Source of the DNA: DASRTE01 sp035316885
GTDB taxonomy: Bacteria > Actinomycetota > Actinomycetes > Jiangellales > Jiangellaceae
Direction: 5' to 3'
Assembly (NCBI GenBank): GCA_035316885.1
Contig: DATHII010000344.1
Span: forward strand, 1 to 5,046
Length of the DNA: 5,046 nucleotides
The position numbers and the translations under genes are program-made. The notes under the pieces were generated by a model, which did no database searches, was not told the DNA's origin, and was given only the letters and a program-made list of their open reading frames with translations. Shown one piece after another: positions 4,928-5,046 of this stretch (positions are counted from its first letter, which is position 1; every line of letters begins with the position of its first letter).

Positions 4928-5046
4928 CCGTTGTGTGCCGCGGGTAGCCGGTGGCGCGGACCGGGAGATCGGCGTCGCCCTAGGCAGCGCCGGACCCGCG
5001 ACCGATGCCGCCCCCATGGACATTGCCGGTGCGAGCCCAGCAGGCC
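4928..5046. other. no supported gene in the right-hand end
   Basis: I see no coding frame with a ribosome site here. An ATG at 5016 opens a plus-strand frame (MDIAGASPAG) to the window end, but nothing like a Shine-Dalgarno sequence precedes it, so it may or may not begin a gene continuing outside. Confidence 0.4.

Noticed and set aside
5016..5046. Possible gene start at ATG 5016
   Set aside because: Only ten codons are visible and no ribosome site precedes it.

Overview
The window looks like chromosomal DNA of a very GC-rich actinobacterium. The signs are strong G/C bias at third codon positions, a DUF222/13E12-type HNH gene behind a mycobacterial-type SOS box, a bacterial Ku with a Lys/Ala tail, GTG starts, a DUF6328 membrane protein and a tRNA gene without encoded CCA. 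Pseudonocardiales or a relative such as Mycobacteriales would fit, but no marker here fixes the genus.

Layout, left to right. (1) Positions 1-1186, minus strand: most of a DUF222 (13E12 repeat family) HNH-endonuclease gene, cut by the window edge before the HNH motif and carrying a one-base frameshift near position 76. Its start codon lies inside a perfect LexA/SOS box, with a -10 element placed for leaderless, damage-inducible transcription. (2) Positions 1292-1450, minus strand: an unrecognised 52-residue zinc-ribbon microprotein. (3) Positions 1451-1590: a divergent promoter region. (4) Positions 1591-2481, plus strand: Ku, the end-binding protein of bacterial non-homologous end joining. 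(5) Positions 2485-3845, minus strand: a two-gene unit of a four-helix DUF6328 membrane protein and, overlapping it by 4 bp, a NUDIX hydrolase fused to a PIN/NYN-like nuclease domain; its stop is 3 bp from the Ku stop. (6) Positions 3846-4056: a regulatory stretch with a tRNA promoter and a leader hairpin. (7) Positions 4057-4140: tRNA-Leu(GAG). (8) Positions 4259-4561 and 4672-4887, plus strand: a small secreted lipoprotein and a 71-residue protein of unknown function, followed by a strong GC-rich hairpin that probably ends transcription. The last ~120 bp show no supported gene.

The left half has a DNA-damage flavour: an SOS-controlled HNH gene, Ku, and a NUDIX-nuclease fusion that may clean nucleotides or cut RNA. 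That these genes work together is inference from proximity only. No LigD or other end-joining partner is in the window. I saw no CRISPR array, insertion sequence or phage gene.
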